64,000 bases of DNA from Sorangiineae bacterium NIC37A_2 (GCA_002085155.1 NASX01000008.1:1-64000); one strand, 5' to 3'; positions 9,625 through 19,116 are shown, numbered from the stretch's first letter. A program made the numbers and translations. The notes: generated by a model from the sequence alone, not told the origin.

Positions 9625-11394
9625 ATGGAGCTTACAGGAGATACAACCAGCCTTTCCGCCAGCGCGCGAAGGGCCCTCGAGCGGGTCTCGAGGAGGAAAG
9701 TTCCCGCCGACGTGATCGTCAGTCCGGAGCTCGCCCGCTCCCTGGCGACAGCGTCCCAAGAGTCCGGACGCCAAGTCGGCGTCTTGGTTTCGCGCGTCGG
9801 GAACGTCGAGCACGTCATCATCGGAACTCCGACGGGTTTGATGCTCCCGGATGTTGGCCGTCTGCGCGCCGCAAAAGGTCGCTTCCGCGGCGTGCGCCTC
9901 ATCCATACCCACCTCTTCGGCGAAGGCCTGACTCACGACGACCTCACGGACCTGACACGGCTCCGGCTCGACCTCGTGTGCGCGCTGATCCTGAATCCCC
10001 GCGGAGAGCTCGCGCGCATCACCTGGGCGCACAACCGTCCCTCCGCGAAAAAGGACGACGGCGACTCCCTCGGTTACGAGCTGGTCGCGCCGATGCCCTG
10101 GGGTCGTCCCCAGCCACACTTCGGCGAGCTCATCTCGGCGCTCGAAGACGAATATTCCCGCCTCGAAAAGGGTCGCCCCATTGAGGCGAAAGACGGGCGC
10201 GCCATGCTCGTCCACGTCGGCGAAAAATCTCGCGGTCCCACCGCCCAAAGGCACGCGGAGTCGCGCATGCAGGAGCTCGCCGCGCTCGCTGAGACGGCGG
10301 GAGTCGAGGTCGTGCGCCGCGTGATCCAGATCCGTGAGCGCATCGATCCGAAGTTCGTGCTCGGCAAAGGCCGCCTCGAACAGCTCATCATGGAGGCGAT
10401 CGATCTCGACGTCGAAACTCTCATCTTCGACTGCAACTTGAGCCCCACGCAGGCGAGCTCCATCGCCCAAGAGACCGATCTCAAGATCATCGATCGCACT
10501 CAGCTCATCTTGGACATCTTCGCCCAGCGCGCAGAAAGTCGGGACGGAAAGCTGCAAGTCGAGCTCGCCCAGCTCAAGTACACGCTGCCCCGCCTCGGTC
10601 AGAAGGACGACGGGCTCTCCCGCCTCACCGGCGGCATCGGCGGACGTGGCCCCGGCGAAACGAAGCTCGAGATCGGACGTCGCCGAGCGCGCGAGCGCCT
10701 CGAGCGGCTCCAGAAACAGCTCGCCGAGCTCGAGAAACAGCGCGGGGAGCGCCGCCGCAAGCGCCAGAGCGAGGACATCCCCGTCGTCGCCATCGTGGGC
10801 TACACGAACGCGGGCAAGAGCACGCTCTTGAACACCCTGACGCAAGCCGGCGTCCTCGCTGAGAACAAGCTGTTCGCGACCCTCGACACACGCTCTCGAC
10901 GCCTCACGCTCCCAGAAGGGAACACGATTGTGCTGAGCGACACCGTCGGGTTCATCCGCGACATGCCCAAGGACCTCTTCGCGGCCTTCCGCGCTACCTT
11001 CGAAGAAGCCGCCGACGCCGATCTCATTCTCGAGCTCGTCGACGCATCCGACCCTGAAGAAGCGACCCACCGCAAAGAGACCGAACGTCTCATCAGCGAG
11101 CTCGGTATCGCCGACATCCCTCGCCTCACCGTCTACAACAAGTCCGACCAGCTCGGCCCCGAGACGATCCGCGCCCTCTCCGAGCAGCCGAACTCGCTCG
11201 TCATCTCCGCCCGAGATCGGGAGAGCCTGAGGCCGCTCATGACCGAGCTCTCCCATAGGTTCCCGACGACGGGCTGGAAGAGCCTCCAGACGGCGCCGGA
11301 AGAGGTCGAGGTGAGCTCCGAGGAGCGCTTCGTCCCCGAGGGCATGGTCTGGGACGAGGAGTTTGGCGAGTTCGTCCAGGCCCCCTCCGCCTGA
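9625..11394 (+). CDS. hflX: Ribosome-associated GTPase HflX with N-terminal extension
   Basis: HflX is a GTPase that splits stalled ribosomes. The start MELTGDTTSLS gives 589 residues, well above the usual 370-440. The core is typical: FVLGKGRLEQL and DCNLSPTQASSIAQET (HflX N-domain), GGIGGRGPGETKLE, the G1 motif GYTNAGKST (about residue 391), SDTVGFIRDMP and VYNKSDQL. About 200 residues precede the core and contain LIHTHLFGEGLTHDD (about 92-106), which resembles the JAMM/RadC metal motif. The frame stays open upstream, but the weak motif content there argues against an earlier start. It diverges from thrB. Confidence 0.93.
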   Translation: MELTGDTTSLSASARRALERVSRRKVPADVIVSPELARSLATASQESGRQVGVLVSRVGNVEHVIIGTPTGLMLPDVGRLRAAKGRFRGVRLIHTHLFGEGLTHDDLTDLTRLRLDLVCALILNPRGELARITWAHNRPSAKKDDGDSLGYELVAPMPWGRPQPHFGELISALEDEYSRLEKGRPIEAKDGRAMLVHVGEKSRGPTAQRHAESRMQELAALAETAGVEVVRRVIQIRERIDPKFVLGKGRLEQLIMEAIDLDVETLIFDCNLSPTQASSIAQETDLKIIDRTQLILDIFAQRAESRDGKLQVELAQLKYTLPRLGQKDDGLSRLTGGIGGRGPGETKLEIGRRRARERLERLQKQLAELEKQRGERRRKRQSEDIPVVAIVGYTNAGKSTLLNTLTQAGVLAENKLFATLDTRSRRLTLPEGNTIVLSDTVGFIRDMPKDLFAAFRATFEEAADADLILELVDASDPEEATHRKETERLISELGIADIPRLTVYNKSDQLGPETIRALSEQPNSLVISARDRESLRPLMTELSHRFPTTGWKSLQTAPEEVEVSSEERFVPEGMVWDEEFGEFVQAPSA

Positions 11395-11452
11395 GCCGCA
11401 CCGAGTCCTAAGAGCAGCGAGCCCGGCTTCTCGGGGCCAAGAAAAAGGGGCT

Positions 11453-13261
11453 TTAGACCTTCTCGCTGTCGCGGCGGGGACGCTTGTTCGCGTCGAGGAC
11501 CTTCTTGCGGACGCGAATGGCGGTCGGGGTGACCTCGACGAGCTCGTCGCGGTCGATCCACTCGAGGGCCGTATCGATCGTCAGGGCCCGCGGCGGCGTC
11601 AGGATCACGTTCTCGTCGCGGCCAGCGGCGCGAATGTTCGTGAGCTTTTTCTCCTTGGTCACGTTGACGTCGAGATCGTTCTCACGATTGTGCTCGCCGA
11701 CGATCATGCCCTCGTAGACCTCGGTACCTTCCCGGATGAACATCTGACCGCGGGGCTGAAGTCCGAAGAGAGCATAGGGAGTCGCTACACCAGCGCGGTC
11801 AGCGACCATCGCACCGCTCGCTCGACGCAGCATTGGGCCCGCGTAGGGTTCCCAGCCGGCGAAGAGCGTATTGAGAAGGCCAAGGCCGCGCGTCTCGGTG
11901 AGGAAGTCCGAGCGGAAGCCGATCAAGCCGCGGGAGGGAACGCGGAACTCGACGCGGACGCGCCCGGAGCCCATGTTCGTCATGTTCGTCATCTGGCCGC
12001 GGCGCTCACCGAGCCGCATCGTCACGGCACCGACGTACTCTTCCGGCACGTCGATCACGACGAGCTCCACGGGCTCCTCCCGGACGCCGCTATTGTCACG
12101 CACGACCACCTCAGGCATACCGAGGGAGAACTCGAAGCCCTCCCGGCGCATCGTCTCGGCGAGCACCGCGAGCATCAGCTCACCGCGGCCGTAGACGATG
12201 AAGGTATCGGGCTCGTCCGTCGTCTCGACGCGGAGCGCGAGGTTCCGCTTGGCTTCCTTCTCGAGACGCTCCTTGATGTGGCGCGAGGTGACCCATTTTC
12301 CAACTTTGCCGGCGAAGGGCGAGTTTGAGACCACAAAGCGAATCTTGATGGTCGGCTCTTCGACGGAGATGCGCGGAAGGGCTTCCGGCTGCGCGGGATC
12401 GGCCAGCGTATCGCCGATCTGAACCTCTTCGAGGCCCGCCACCGCCACAATGTCGCCGGCGACGGCTTCGTCCACCTTCACGCGAGCGGTGCCCTCGTAA
12501 CGGTACACAGCGCTCAGGCGCGCTTGCTTGGTCGACTCTTCACCGATGAAAGCGACGCTCGAGTTGACCCGGATCTTCCCGCGCCAGACGCGCCCGATCG
12601 CCAGACGGCCCACGTACTCGTCGTGCTCGATGTTGTGCACGAGGAACTGGAGCGGAGCGTCCACATCGAGCTTCGGGGGCTTCACGCGCTCGATGATGGT
12701 CTCGAAGAGCGGCGTGAGATCTTTTCCTTCTTCGTCGAGGCTGCGCTTGGCGACGCCCAGTTTTCCGATCGCGTAGATCGTCGCAAAATCTGCCTGTTCG
12801 TCCGTCGCGTCGAGCTCGCAGAAAAGACTGAAGGTCTCGGCCAAGACATCATCGGGGCGCGCGTCCTGGCGATCGATCTTGTTGATCACGACGATCACCG
12901 GGAGCCCGAGCTCAATTGCCTTGCCGAGCACGAAGCGGGTCTGGGGCAGAGGTCCTTCAGCGCTATCGACGAGCAAGAGCACGCCGTCGGCCATCTTCAG
13001 CGTTCGCTCGACCTCACCACCGAAATCCGCGTGGCCCGGGGTGTCGATGATGTTGATCGTGGTGTCTCGAAAGCGCACCGAGCAGTGCTTGGCGAGGATC
13101 GTGATGCCGCGCTCCCGCTCCAGGTCGTTCGAATCCATGATTCGATCGACGACCGCCTCGTTGACGCGGAACACACCCGTCTGCTTGAGCATGGCGTCGA
13201 CCAGCGTGGTTTTTCCGTGATCGACGTGGGCGATGATCGCAACGTTGCGCAGTTCGGACAT
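11453..13261 (-). CDS. typA: Translational GTPase TypA/BipA
   Basis: A 602-residue translation factor GTPase of the TypA/BipA family, which binds ribosomes and supports 50S assembly and stress growth. The N-terminus has AHVDHGKTTLVDAML (G1), RGITI (G2), DTPGHADFGGEVER (G3) and NKIDR (G4). Domains 2 and 3, the EF-G-like domain V (RRASGAMVADRAGVATPYAL) and the TypA-specific C-terminal domain follow, ending in a lysine-rich tail. Length matches the family. It is convergent with hflX, with 58 bases between the stops. Confidence 0.97.
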   Translation of the reverse strand: MSELRNVAIIAHVDHGKTTLVDAMLKQTGVFRVNEAVVDRIMDSNDLERERGITILAKHCSVRFRDTTINIIDTPGHADFGGEVERTLKMADGVLLLVDSAEGPLPQTRFVLGKAIELGLPVIVVINKIDRQDARPDDVLAETFSLFCELDATDEQADFATIYAIGKLGVAKRSLDEEGKDLTPLFETIIERVKPPKLDVDAPLQFLVHNIEHDEYVGRLAIGRVWRGKIRVNSSVAFIGEESTKQARLSAVYRYEGTARVKVDEAVAGDIVAVAGLEEVQIGDTLADPAQPEALPRISVEEPTIKIRFVVSNSPFAGKVGKWVTSRHIKERLEKEAKRNLALRVETTDEPDTFIVYGRGELMLAVLAETMRREGFEFSLGMPEVVVRDNSGVREEPVELVVIDVPEEYVGAVTMRLGERRGQMTNMTNMGSGRVRVEFRVPSRGLIGFRSDFLTETRGLGLLNTLFAGWEPYAGPMLRRASGAMVADRAGVATPYALFGLQPRGQMFIREGTEVYEGMIVGEHNRENDLDVNVTKEKKLTNIRAAGRDENVILTPPRALTIDTALEWIDRDELVEVTPTAIRVRKKVLDANKRPRRDSEKV

Positions 13262-13305
13262 GGGACGCGCCTGCTAGCTGCTCCGGGCGCGCCCCGCAAG
13301 GAGAC

Positions 13306-13857
13306 TCAGGGGAAACCCGGGAGATTCCAAAGTCCACTCAGCCTGTAGAGAACCCCGTCGGTCTTCGCGTGAATCTCCGCGGAGAGACGAAGGAAAGCGA
13401 CGTGAGCCTCAGGCAGAGCGCCCTGTCCCTCCCCCCAGTCGAGCTCGAAATCTCCCTGTTCTGCCACGAGAATTTGACTGCCGGAGCTGCCGATCTCGAG
13501 GGTCACGCGGGTCGCGGCTTTGAGCACGAGGCGCTCAAAGGAAAGACCATTTTGACCGCCTTCGTTGAGCAGAGGATAGCGGCGGCCGCGGCCGAGACGC
13601 GCCGTGGGCACAGCCTTGAGCGAGACGATCAGCGCTGCGTCCGGCGCGGCGGCCACGAGCTGGTCCACTGTGGTGCCGAGCGCTCGCGCGACCCGGAGGG
13701 CCACGGACAGCGTCGGATTGGCCTGACCGGCCTCCAAATGGGCGATGGTCGGGCGAGGCACCCCGGACGATTCGGCGAGCGCGGCCTGACTCCAGCCGAG
13801 CCGCTCACGCAGCCGCTTCAGGTTGCGCGCGATCAATGTCGACGCATCGTCCGTCAT
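13306..13857 (-). CDS. XRE-family regulator with cupin-like C-terminal domain
   Basis: A 183-residue protein. Residues about 10-65 form a lambda-repressor-type helix-turn-helix (LKRLRERLGWSQAALAESSG, then PRPTIAHLEAG). The remainder, about 75-180, has alternating strands typical of the cupin sensor domain found behind such helix-turn-helix units, for example in small-molecule-sensing repressors. It lies 44 bases upstream of typA in the same direction and could share its transcript. Ligand and targets are unknown. Confidence 0.87.
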   Translation of the reverse strand: MTDDASTLIARNLKRLRERLGWSQAALAESSGVPRPTIAHLEAGQANPTLSVALRVARALGTTVDQLVAAAPDAALIVSLKAVPTARLGRGRRYPLLNEGGQNGLSFERLVLKAATRVTLEIGSSGSQILVAEQGDFELDWGEGQGALPEAHVAFLRLSAEIHAKTDGVLYRLSGLWNLPGFP

Positions 13858-13913
13858 GACGACACATTGTACACGGGCGCCCCGGCCCCCGAAAGGCGCT
13901 CGCCTGGCTTTTG

Positions 13914-14486
13914 TTAGGGAGCGATCTCGACGCGCCCGATATCGACCACCTCGTCCCAGGCGGATTCGTGGCCTTCGTAGTGGACCTTGAGGCGTCCGGC
14001 GCTCTCCACTTCGAGCACTGTCGCTCGGTAGAACGAGCCCCGGAAGCGCACGCGCACCTTATCGCCGACCTTAAAACGGCTCAGGCGCGAGGCCACATCG
14101 CTCTTCTCCTCTTTGCTCTGGACCGCTCGCACGTGACGAGGCGGCGGCGGGAACACGCGTTCCCGAGCGAAACCCTTGATGCGATCGAGGGTCACATCCT
14201 CATCCCAGCGCGCCGGGTAGCCGTCGAAGTGCACACGGAAGCGGGCGTCGCCTCGAGCGCCAATGATATAGGCGGGATAGAGCTGCTTCTCGTCGCCCCA
14301 CTCGACGAGCACGTAATCGCCGACCCGATAAGGGCGCTGACAGGCGACCACAAACAAGAGGAGCCCGAGGGCGAAAAGGCGCAGCGCCCGGCTCAGGTGC
14401 GCCCGGCTCAGGAGCGCCAGAGAGAAGAAGCCTCCTGCTGGCTCAGAGCTCTTCAAGGGCGAAAGAGAGACGCGTTCGGTTGTCAC
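13914..14486 (-). CDS. Lipoprotein with two Tudor/chromo-barrel-like repeats
   Basis: A 190-residue protein starting at a GTG that overlaps the TGA of the CPBP protease gene (GTGA). A long N-region leads to a hydrophobic segment and the lipobox FVVAC. Two similar modules follow: YRVGDYVLVEWGDEKQLYPA with HFDGYPARWDEDV, and FKVGDKVRVRFRGSFYRATV with HYEGHESAWDEVV. Each looks like a small five-strand Tudor/agenet/chromo-barrel with the aromatic W and the DE pair. Such barrels usually bind peptides or nucleic acids inside cells; here they would face the periplasm or surface. Function unknown. Confidence 0.8.
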   Translation of the reverse strand: MTTERVSLSPLKSSEPAGGFFSLALLSRAHLSRALRLFALGLLLFVVACQRPYRVGDYVLVEWGDEKQLYPAYIIGARGDARFRVHFDGYPARWDEDVTLDRIKGFARERVFPPPPRHVRAVQSKEEKSDVASRLSRFKVGDKVRVRFRGSFYRATVLEVESAGRLKVHYEGHESAWDEVVDIGRVEIAP

Positions 14487-15331
14487 GAAGGACCTCCATC
14501 GAGCGCGCGCCGGGCGCGACTCTTCGGATCGCGCGCCATAAATAGAAGGAGGACAGCCAAGGTCAGGACAACGCCCATCGATATCCAGAGCTCAGGTTCG
14601 CCGCTCAAGCTGAAGTGCTCCGGCGGACCAAACAGCTCAAAGGTCCCGTCGAGGACAGCAAAGCCATTGAACCCGACGTGGAAGGCGAGGCTCGGAACGA
14701 GCGAGCCCGAAAGGCCCCGAAGAGCCGAGAGGACAGCCGCGACCACACCGAGGGCCGGCCAGAGTTTCGGCTCCAGGTGGCTCAAGAGAAACCCGACGCC
14801 GGAGATAGTGGCGGCGGCGAGCAAGGTTTTCCCGCCCTGCCGGAGGGAGCCAAAGATGGCCCCTCGGAAGAAGACCTCTTCGGCCAGGGGCACGAGCACC
14901 ACCAAAATCACCGCGAGCATCACGCCGTGGGTCACGCTGGTCGGACGCAGCATGGCCGCTCGCTCCGCAATCTCACTCGGAGGACTCGGCGAGATCGACT
15001 CCATGAGCATGGCGATGCGGCGCGCGGGAATCTGGCTGAGCGCCCCACACAAAAAACTCACGAACACCAGGAAGGCAGGCACCGGGCGGAAGGCGAGAGT
15101 GTTCGGACGGCCCGCTGGGCCGAGCAAGAGCGCGCTCGCGAGCAAGAAGGCGATCGCCGAGAGCCCACCGAGCATCACAAGGTCTTTGAGCGCGTCAGGT
15201 GATGTCGCCCCGATCAGCATCACCACCAGCGAAAACGCCAGCATGGTGCCGAGCATCCAGAGGCCCGCCTCGAGGAGCCCGAACCGGGGACCCTCCTCGT
15301 CGGCCGGTCTCAGGGAAGGGCGTTTCGACAT
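14483..15331 (-). CDS. CPBP-family intramembrane metalloprotease
   Basis: A 282-residue polytopic membrane protein with about seven or eight hydrophobic segments. It carries the CPBP (CAAX protease and bacteriocin-processing, Abi) motifs: EEVFFR with Glu151/Glu152 and Arg156, FLLSHLEP with His185, and HVGFN with His218/Asn222. It should cut substrates within the membrane, but its substrate cannot be read from sequence. Its ATG shares one base with the nadB stop (TAATG), and its own stop overlaps the next lipoprotein start, so the three genes are likely cotranscribed. Confidence 0.9.
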   Translation of the reverse strand: MSKRPSLRPADEEGPRFGLLEAGLWMLGTMLAFSLVVMLIGATSPDALKDLVMLGGLSAIAFLLASALLLGPAGRPNTLAFRPVPAFLVFVSFLCGALSQIPARRIAMLMESISPSPPSEIAERAAMLRPTSVTHGVMLAVILVVLVPLAEEVFFRGAIFGSLRQGGKTLLAAATISGVGFLLSHLEPKLWPALGVVAAVLSALRGLSGSLVPSLAFHVGFNGFAVLDGTFELFGPPEHFSLSGEPELWISMGVVLTLAVLLLFMARDPKSRARRALDGGPS

Positions 15332-16941
15332 TAAAGAGCGCTCCCTCGGAGCTTCGGTCGCGTCCCGATCTTCTGCACGGTGTCCCGCAGGTAGTCGGGG
15401 GAGAGGTCCGGGTGGTCGACGGTGAAGTGGAGTCCGCGGCTCTCCTTGCGCATCTGAGCTGCAGCGATCACGAGCGAGGCCACGAGCTGAATGTTGCGGA
15501 GCTCAAGGAGATCTCGGGTGATGAAGTGCTTCCAGTAGTATTCGAGGATCTCGCCTTCGAGCACGTTCACCCGGCGCTCGGCGCGGCGGAGGCGCGAGTC
15601 GCTGCGCACGATGCCGACGTAGTTCCACATGAGGCGTCGAAGCTCGTCCCAGTTCTGGGTCACGATCACGGCTTCGTTGCTCGGTCCAGCGTCCCCGGTC
15701 TCCCAGGGGGGCACGGAGGGCTCCGGACGACTGCGCAGCTCTTTGATCTGCTCGCGCAGCTTCTGGGCAGCGCGGTCAGCAAAGACGAGCCCTTCGAGGA
15801 GCGAGTTCGAAGCGAGACGGTTCGCGCCATGGAGGCCGGTACAGGCGGTCTCACCGATCACCCACAAGCCCGGGAGACTGCTCCGCCCCCACAGATCACT
15901 GGTCACGCCGCCGCACATGTAGTGCGCCGCGGGCACGACGGGGATCGGATCCCGCGTCATGTCGATGCCGTACGAGAGCGTGCGCTCGTAGATGTTCGGG
16001 AAGCGGTCCCGGATGTAGCTGGCCGGTTTGTGCGTGATGTCGAGCAGGACGAACTCGCTGCCGGTTCGCTTCATTTCGAAGTCGATAGCGCGCGCCACGA
16101 TGTCCCGGGGCGCCAGATCCGCGAGCTCGTGGTGCTTCGGCATGAAAGCTTCACCGGACGGCAGCCGGAGCACGGCCCCTTCCCCGCGGAGCGCTTCGCT
16201 GACGAGAAAACTCTTGGCGCGAGGCTCGTAGAGCACCGTCGGGTGGAACTGGAAGAACTCCATGTTCGCGACCTCGGCCCCTGCGCGGAACGCCATCGCC
16301 ACTCCGTCACCTGTTGCGACATCGGGATTCGAAGTGTAGAGATATACCTTCCCGGCGCCGCCCGTCGCGAGAATGGTCGCGCGGGCTCGGATCGTCTCGA
16401 CGCGCCCCGTGCGCTCATCGAGAACATACGCGCCCACACACTCGTCGGGCATACCGAAGCGGCTGTGCACGATGAGATCGACGCCCATACGCCACTCGCA
16501 CACCTCGATATTTTCGTGCTTGAGGACCGCTTCCGTCAGGGCCCGCTGGATTTCGGCGCCCGTCAGATCTGCGGCGTGCGCTACGCGCCGCTCGCTGTGC
16601 CCGCCTTCGCGGGCCAGATCGAGCTCTCCGTCCTCCCGACGCGAAAACTGTGCGCCCACGTCCATGAGCCATTTGAGGACACGGGGGCCCTCCGTCACAC
16701 AAAGGTCGACAGTCTCCGCGCGACAGAGCCCCGCGCCCGCCGTGTGAGTGTCTCGGATGTGCTTTTCGAAGCTATCGAGCGGATCGAGCACCGCTGCGAT
16801 GCCTCCTTGAGCCCGGGCACTCGCTGAATCCTCGAGGCTTCGCTTCGTCACCAAGAGGACGGTGCCGAACTCTGCTGCGCGAAGCGCAAAGGAGAGGCCG
16901 GCCACGCCACCGCCGAGGACAAGAAAATCAGGGGACGACAT
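15331..16941 (-). CDS. nadB: L-aspartate oxidase NadB
   Basis: NadB oxidises L-aspartate to iminoaspartate, the first step of de novo NAD synthesis. Starting at MSSPDFLVLGGGVAG gives 536 residues, the usual length; an upstream in-frame extension lacks conserved sequence. Visible are the FAD-binding GGGVAG (residues 10-15), ARAQGGIAAV, HATG-type ATILATGGAGKVY, EFFQFHPTVLYEP, SEALRGEGAVL and GLHGANRLASNSLLEGLVF, all typical of the fumarate reductase/NadB family. nadA and nadC are not in the window. It is the first gene of a three-gene unit and is divergent from etfB. Confidence 0.95.
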   Translation of the reverse strand: MSSPDFLVLGGGVAGLSFALRAAEFGTVLLVTKRSLEDSASARAQGGIAAVLDPLDSFEKHIRDTHTAGAGLCRAETVDLCVTEGPRVLKWLMDVGAQFSRREDGELDLAREGGHSERRVAHAADLTGAEIQRALTEAVLKHENIEVCEWRMGVDLIVHSRFGMPDECVGAYVLDERTGRVETIRARATILATGGAGKVYLYTSNPDVATGDGVAMAFRAGAEVANMEFFQFHPTVLYEPRAKSFLVSEALRGEGAVLRLPSGEAFMPKHHELADLAPRDIVARAIDFEMKRTGSEFVLLDITHKPASYIRDRFPNIYERTLSYGIDMTRDPIPVVPAAHYMCGGVTSDLWGRSSLPGLWVIGETACTGLHGANRLASNSLLEGLVFADRAAQKLREQIKELRSRPEPSVPPWETGDAGPSNEAVIVTQNWDELRRLMWNYVGIVRSDSRLRRAERRVNVLEGEILEYYWKHFITRDLLELRNIQLVASLVIAAAQMRKESRGLHFTVDHPDLSPDYLRDTVQKIGTRPKLRGSAL

Positions 16942-17075
16942 CTGGGGCACGGGCGGCTCAATACCAAGGCCCCGGGCCACTTGCACGGCCGCGGGGGCCC
17001 TCCTACGCTGGGAGAACAGTAGAGCGTGCATTTTTCACGAGCACGCTGCCCTGGCCCGCATCGAAGGAGATGAGC

Positions 17076-17903
17076 GTGAAGATCCTGGTTCCGATCAAGA
17101 GAGTGAGCGACCCCGATAACGCCAACAAGATCAAGGTTGCCCCCGGGGGGGCCGCCATCGACGCGGGCGGGCTCGAGTGGAAGATCAACCCGTTTGACGA
17201 GTACGCGCTCGAAACCGCGCTCCGTCTGACGGAAAACGGCGCCCAGCCGAAGCAGCGCGAGGGCGAGGTCGTCGTCGTATCCTTTGGCCCGAAGGAGGTC
17301 GAGCCGATCCTCCGCAGCGCCCTGGCCACCGGTGCCAGCCGGGCGATCCGCGTCGAAGCGGAGGACAGCCAGCTCGACGGCGGCGTGGTCGCCGCCGCTC
17401 TGAAGACCCTTGTCGAGGCTGAGAAGCCGGACTGGGTCATCCTCGGAAAGCAGGCGGTCGACGGCGACTCGAATCAGGTCGGGCAGATGCTCGCCGAGCT
17501 CCTCGACGCGCCCATGGCGACCTTCGCTGCCACAATCAAGGAAGAGGCGGATGGTCGGCTGCTCGTCGGTCGTGAGGTCGATGGTGGTCTTCATAAGGTC
17601 CGCCTGACCGGTCCCGGGGTCATCACCGTCGATCTCCGCGTCGTGGCGCCGGAGAGCGTCTATTCGAACAAGACAGACCCCTCCTTCAAGTACCAGGAGG
17701 GTGTCCGCTTCGCGCCCCTGCCCGCCATCATGCAGGCAAAGAAGAAGCCCCTCGACACCAAGACGCTCGCGGAGCTCACGGATAAGACCGCCGCGATGAA
17801 CTACACCAAGTTCGAGCTGCCCGCGGGACGCAAGGCCGGATCGAAGGTCGCAAGTGTCGCTGAGCTGGTCGCGAAGTTGACGAACGAGGCGAAGGTCCTC
17901 TGA
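17076..17903 (+). CDS. etfB: Electron transfer flavoprotein beta subunit
   Basis: EtfB pairs with EtfA to carry electrons from acyl-CoA and related dehydrogenases to the quinone pool. I choose GTG at 17076 (MKILVPIKRV): AAGGAG at 17064-17069 lies six bases before it but directly touches the alternative ATG at 17070, which is therefore poorly placed. The 275-residue protein has the family N-terminus, VVVSFGPKEVEPILRSALATGA and the AMP-site segment LGKQAVDGDSNQVGQMLAELL. It forms an operon with etfA, 23 bases downstream. Confidence 0.95.
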   Translation: MKILVPIKRVSDPDNANKIKVAPGGAAIDAGGLEWKINPFDEYALETALRLTENGAQPKQREGEVVVVSFGPKEVEPILRSALATGASRAIRVEAEDSQLDGGVVAAALKTLVEAEKPDWVILGKQAVDGDSNQVGQMLAELLDAPMATFAATIKEEADGRLLVGREVDGGLHKVRLTGPGVITVDLRVVAPESVYSNKTDPSFKYQEGVRFAPLPAIMQAKKKPLDTKTLAELTDKTAAMNYTKFELPAGRKAGSKVASVAELVAKLTNEAKVL

Positions 17904-17926
17904 GCCGACAGGGAGTAAAAGAGAAG

Positions 17927-18898
17927 ATGCAAAACGTATTGATTTTGGCGGAGCTCGGCGAAGGCAAAGAACTCAAGAACGCGACGTTGTCCGCGATCGA
18001 GTTCGGTTATTCGTGCCTCGCTACGGTCGGCGGTTCTCTCGACATCTTGGTGCTCGGAAGCGACACCAAAGACGCGGTCGCGACGCTCAAGAAGCACGGC
18101 GCAGGTAAGGTCATCGTCGTCGAAGATCCCGCCTTCGCTCACTACCTCGCGGAAGAATACGCGCCGACGGTCGCCAGCATCGCGAGCTCCTACGGCCTGC
18201 TCGTGGCGACCGCGACGACCTTCGGTAAGGACCTCTTGCCGCGCGTTGCCGCTCGCCTCGGCGCCGCTTACGCAACGGACGTCTCCGGAGTCGTCACTGA
18301 CGGCGGCGAGCTCAGCTTCCGTCGCCCGATGTTCGCCGGGAACGCCATCGGCTACACGACGCTCAAGACGGCCCAGAAGGTCGTTACGGTGCGCCAGAGC
18401 GAGGTCCAGGCGCACGAAGCCGGCGGCGGTGAGTCGTCCGTTGAGACCGCGCAGCGCGTCGCCCCGAGCGGCAACGCTCGCTCCCGCATCGAGCACGTGG
18501 CTCTCGAGACGGTTCAATCCGAGCGCCCGGACCTCGGCGACGCCAAGATCGTCGTCTCCGGCGGTCGTGCCCTCAAGGAGCGCTTCTTCGAGGTGCTCGA
18601 GCCTCTGGCCAATACGCTCGGCGCGGCGCTCGGTGCGAGCCGTGCAGCGGTCGATGCAGGGTATTGCCCGGGTGACTTCCAGGTGGGCCAGACGGGCAAG
18701 ATCGTCGCCCCGACCCTCTACTTCGCCATCGGTATCTCCGGAGCCATCCAGCACATCGCCGGCATGAAAAACTCCAAGGTCATCGTCGCGATCAACAAGG
18801 ATCCGGACGCGCCGATCTTCCAGGTCGCCGACTACGGTCTCGTGGCCGACCTGTTCACGGCCGTGCCCGAGCTCGTCACGGCCCTGAAGAATCGCTAA
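17927..18898 (+). CDS. etfA: Electron transfer flavoprotein alpha subunit
   Basis: A 323-residue FAD-binding subunit of the ETF heterodimer. The N-terminal domain matches EtfA (LILAELGEG, and the segment ending [12 protein letters not shown]). The C-terminal FAD domain has [42 protein letters not shown] and [17 protein letters not shown], then the usual [17 protein letters not shown] ending. A purine-rich site precedes the ATG. The acyl-CoA dehydrogenase partners are not nearby. Confidence 0.96.
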   Translation: MQNVLILAELGEGKELKNATLSAIEFGYSCLATVGGSLDILVLGSDTKDAVATLKKHGAGKVIVVEDPAFAHYLAEEYAPTVASIASSYGLLVATATTFGKDLLPRVAARLGAAYATDVSGVVTDGGELSFRRPMFAGNAIGYTTLKTAQKVVTVRQSEVQAHEAGGGESSVETAQRVAPSGNARSRIEHVALETVQSERPDLGDAKIVVSGGRALKERFFEVLEPLANTLGAALGASRAAVDAGYCPGDFQVGQTGKIVAPTLYFAIGISGAIQHIAGMKNSKVIVAINKDPDAPIFQVADYGLVADLFTAVPELVTALKNR

Positions 18899-18934
18899 GG
18901 CCCCGGATTTCACACGAGGACGCGCCGACAGCGC

Positions 18935-18963
18935 TTGACAGTCTGTCTCGCCGCCCTCATTCT
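18935..18963 (+). promoter_or_regulatory. Probable sigma70-type promoter of tRNA-Pro
   Basis: TTGACA at 18935-18940 is an exact -35 consensus, followed after 17 bases by CATTCT as a weak -10. It lies about 45 bases before tRNA-Pro and behind etfA. Confidence 0.55.
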
Positions 18964-19007
18964 CCCCGCCCCCGACGCGCCCTCAAGGCGCTGCCGGGGG
19001 CCCATTT

Positions 19008-19081
19008 CGGGGCGTGGCGCAGTTTGGTAGCGCGCACGGTTCGGGTTCGTGAGGTCGGCAGTTCGAATCTGCCCGCCCCGA
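19008..19081 (+). tRNA. tRNA-Pro (anticodon CGG)
   Basis: A full cloverleaf is visible: acceptor CGGGGCG paired with CGCCCCG, D-stem GCGC/GCGC, anticodon stem CACGG/TCGTG with loop TTCGGGT, T-arm GGCAG-TTCGAAT-CTGCC and discriminator A. Anticodon CGG reads proline CCG. The 3' CCA is not encoded and would be added after transcription. Confidence 0.95.
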
Positions 19082-19083
19082 CA

Positions 19084-19116
19084 AAAGCCGAGGAAATTCC
19101 TCGGCTTTACTTTTTT
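19084..19116 (+). terminator. Intrinsic terminator after tRNA-Pro
   Basis: A near-perfect hairpin, AAAGCCGAGG against CCTCGGCTTT with a short AT loop, is followed two bases later by a run of six T. It directly follows the tRNA-Pro 3' end. Confidence 0.85.

Noticed and set aside
11395-11452. Intrinsic terminator between hflX and typA
   Set aside because: No clear stem with a T-run on either strand in this 58-base gap.
17070-17072. ATG as etfB start
   Set aside because: It abuts the AAGGAG site with no spacing; GTG six bases later fits the site and the family N-terminus.
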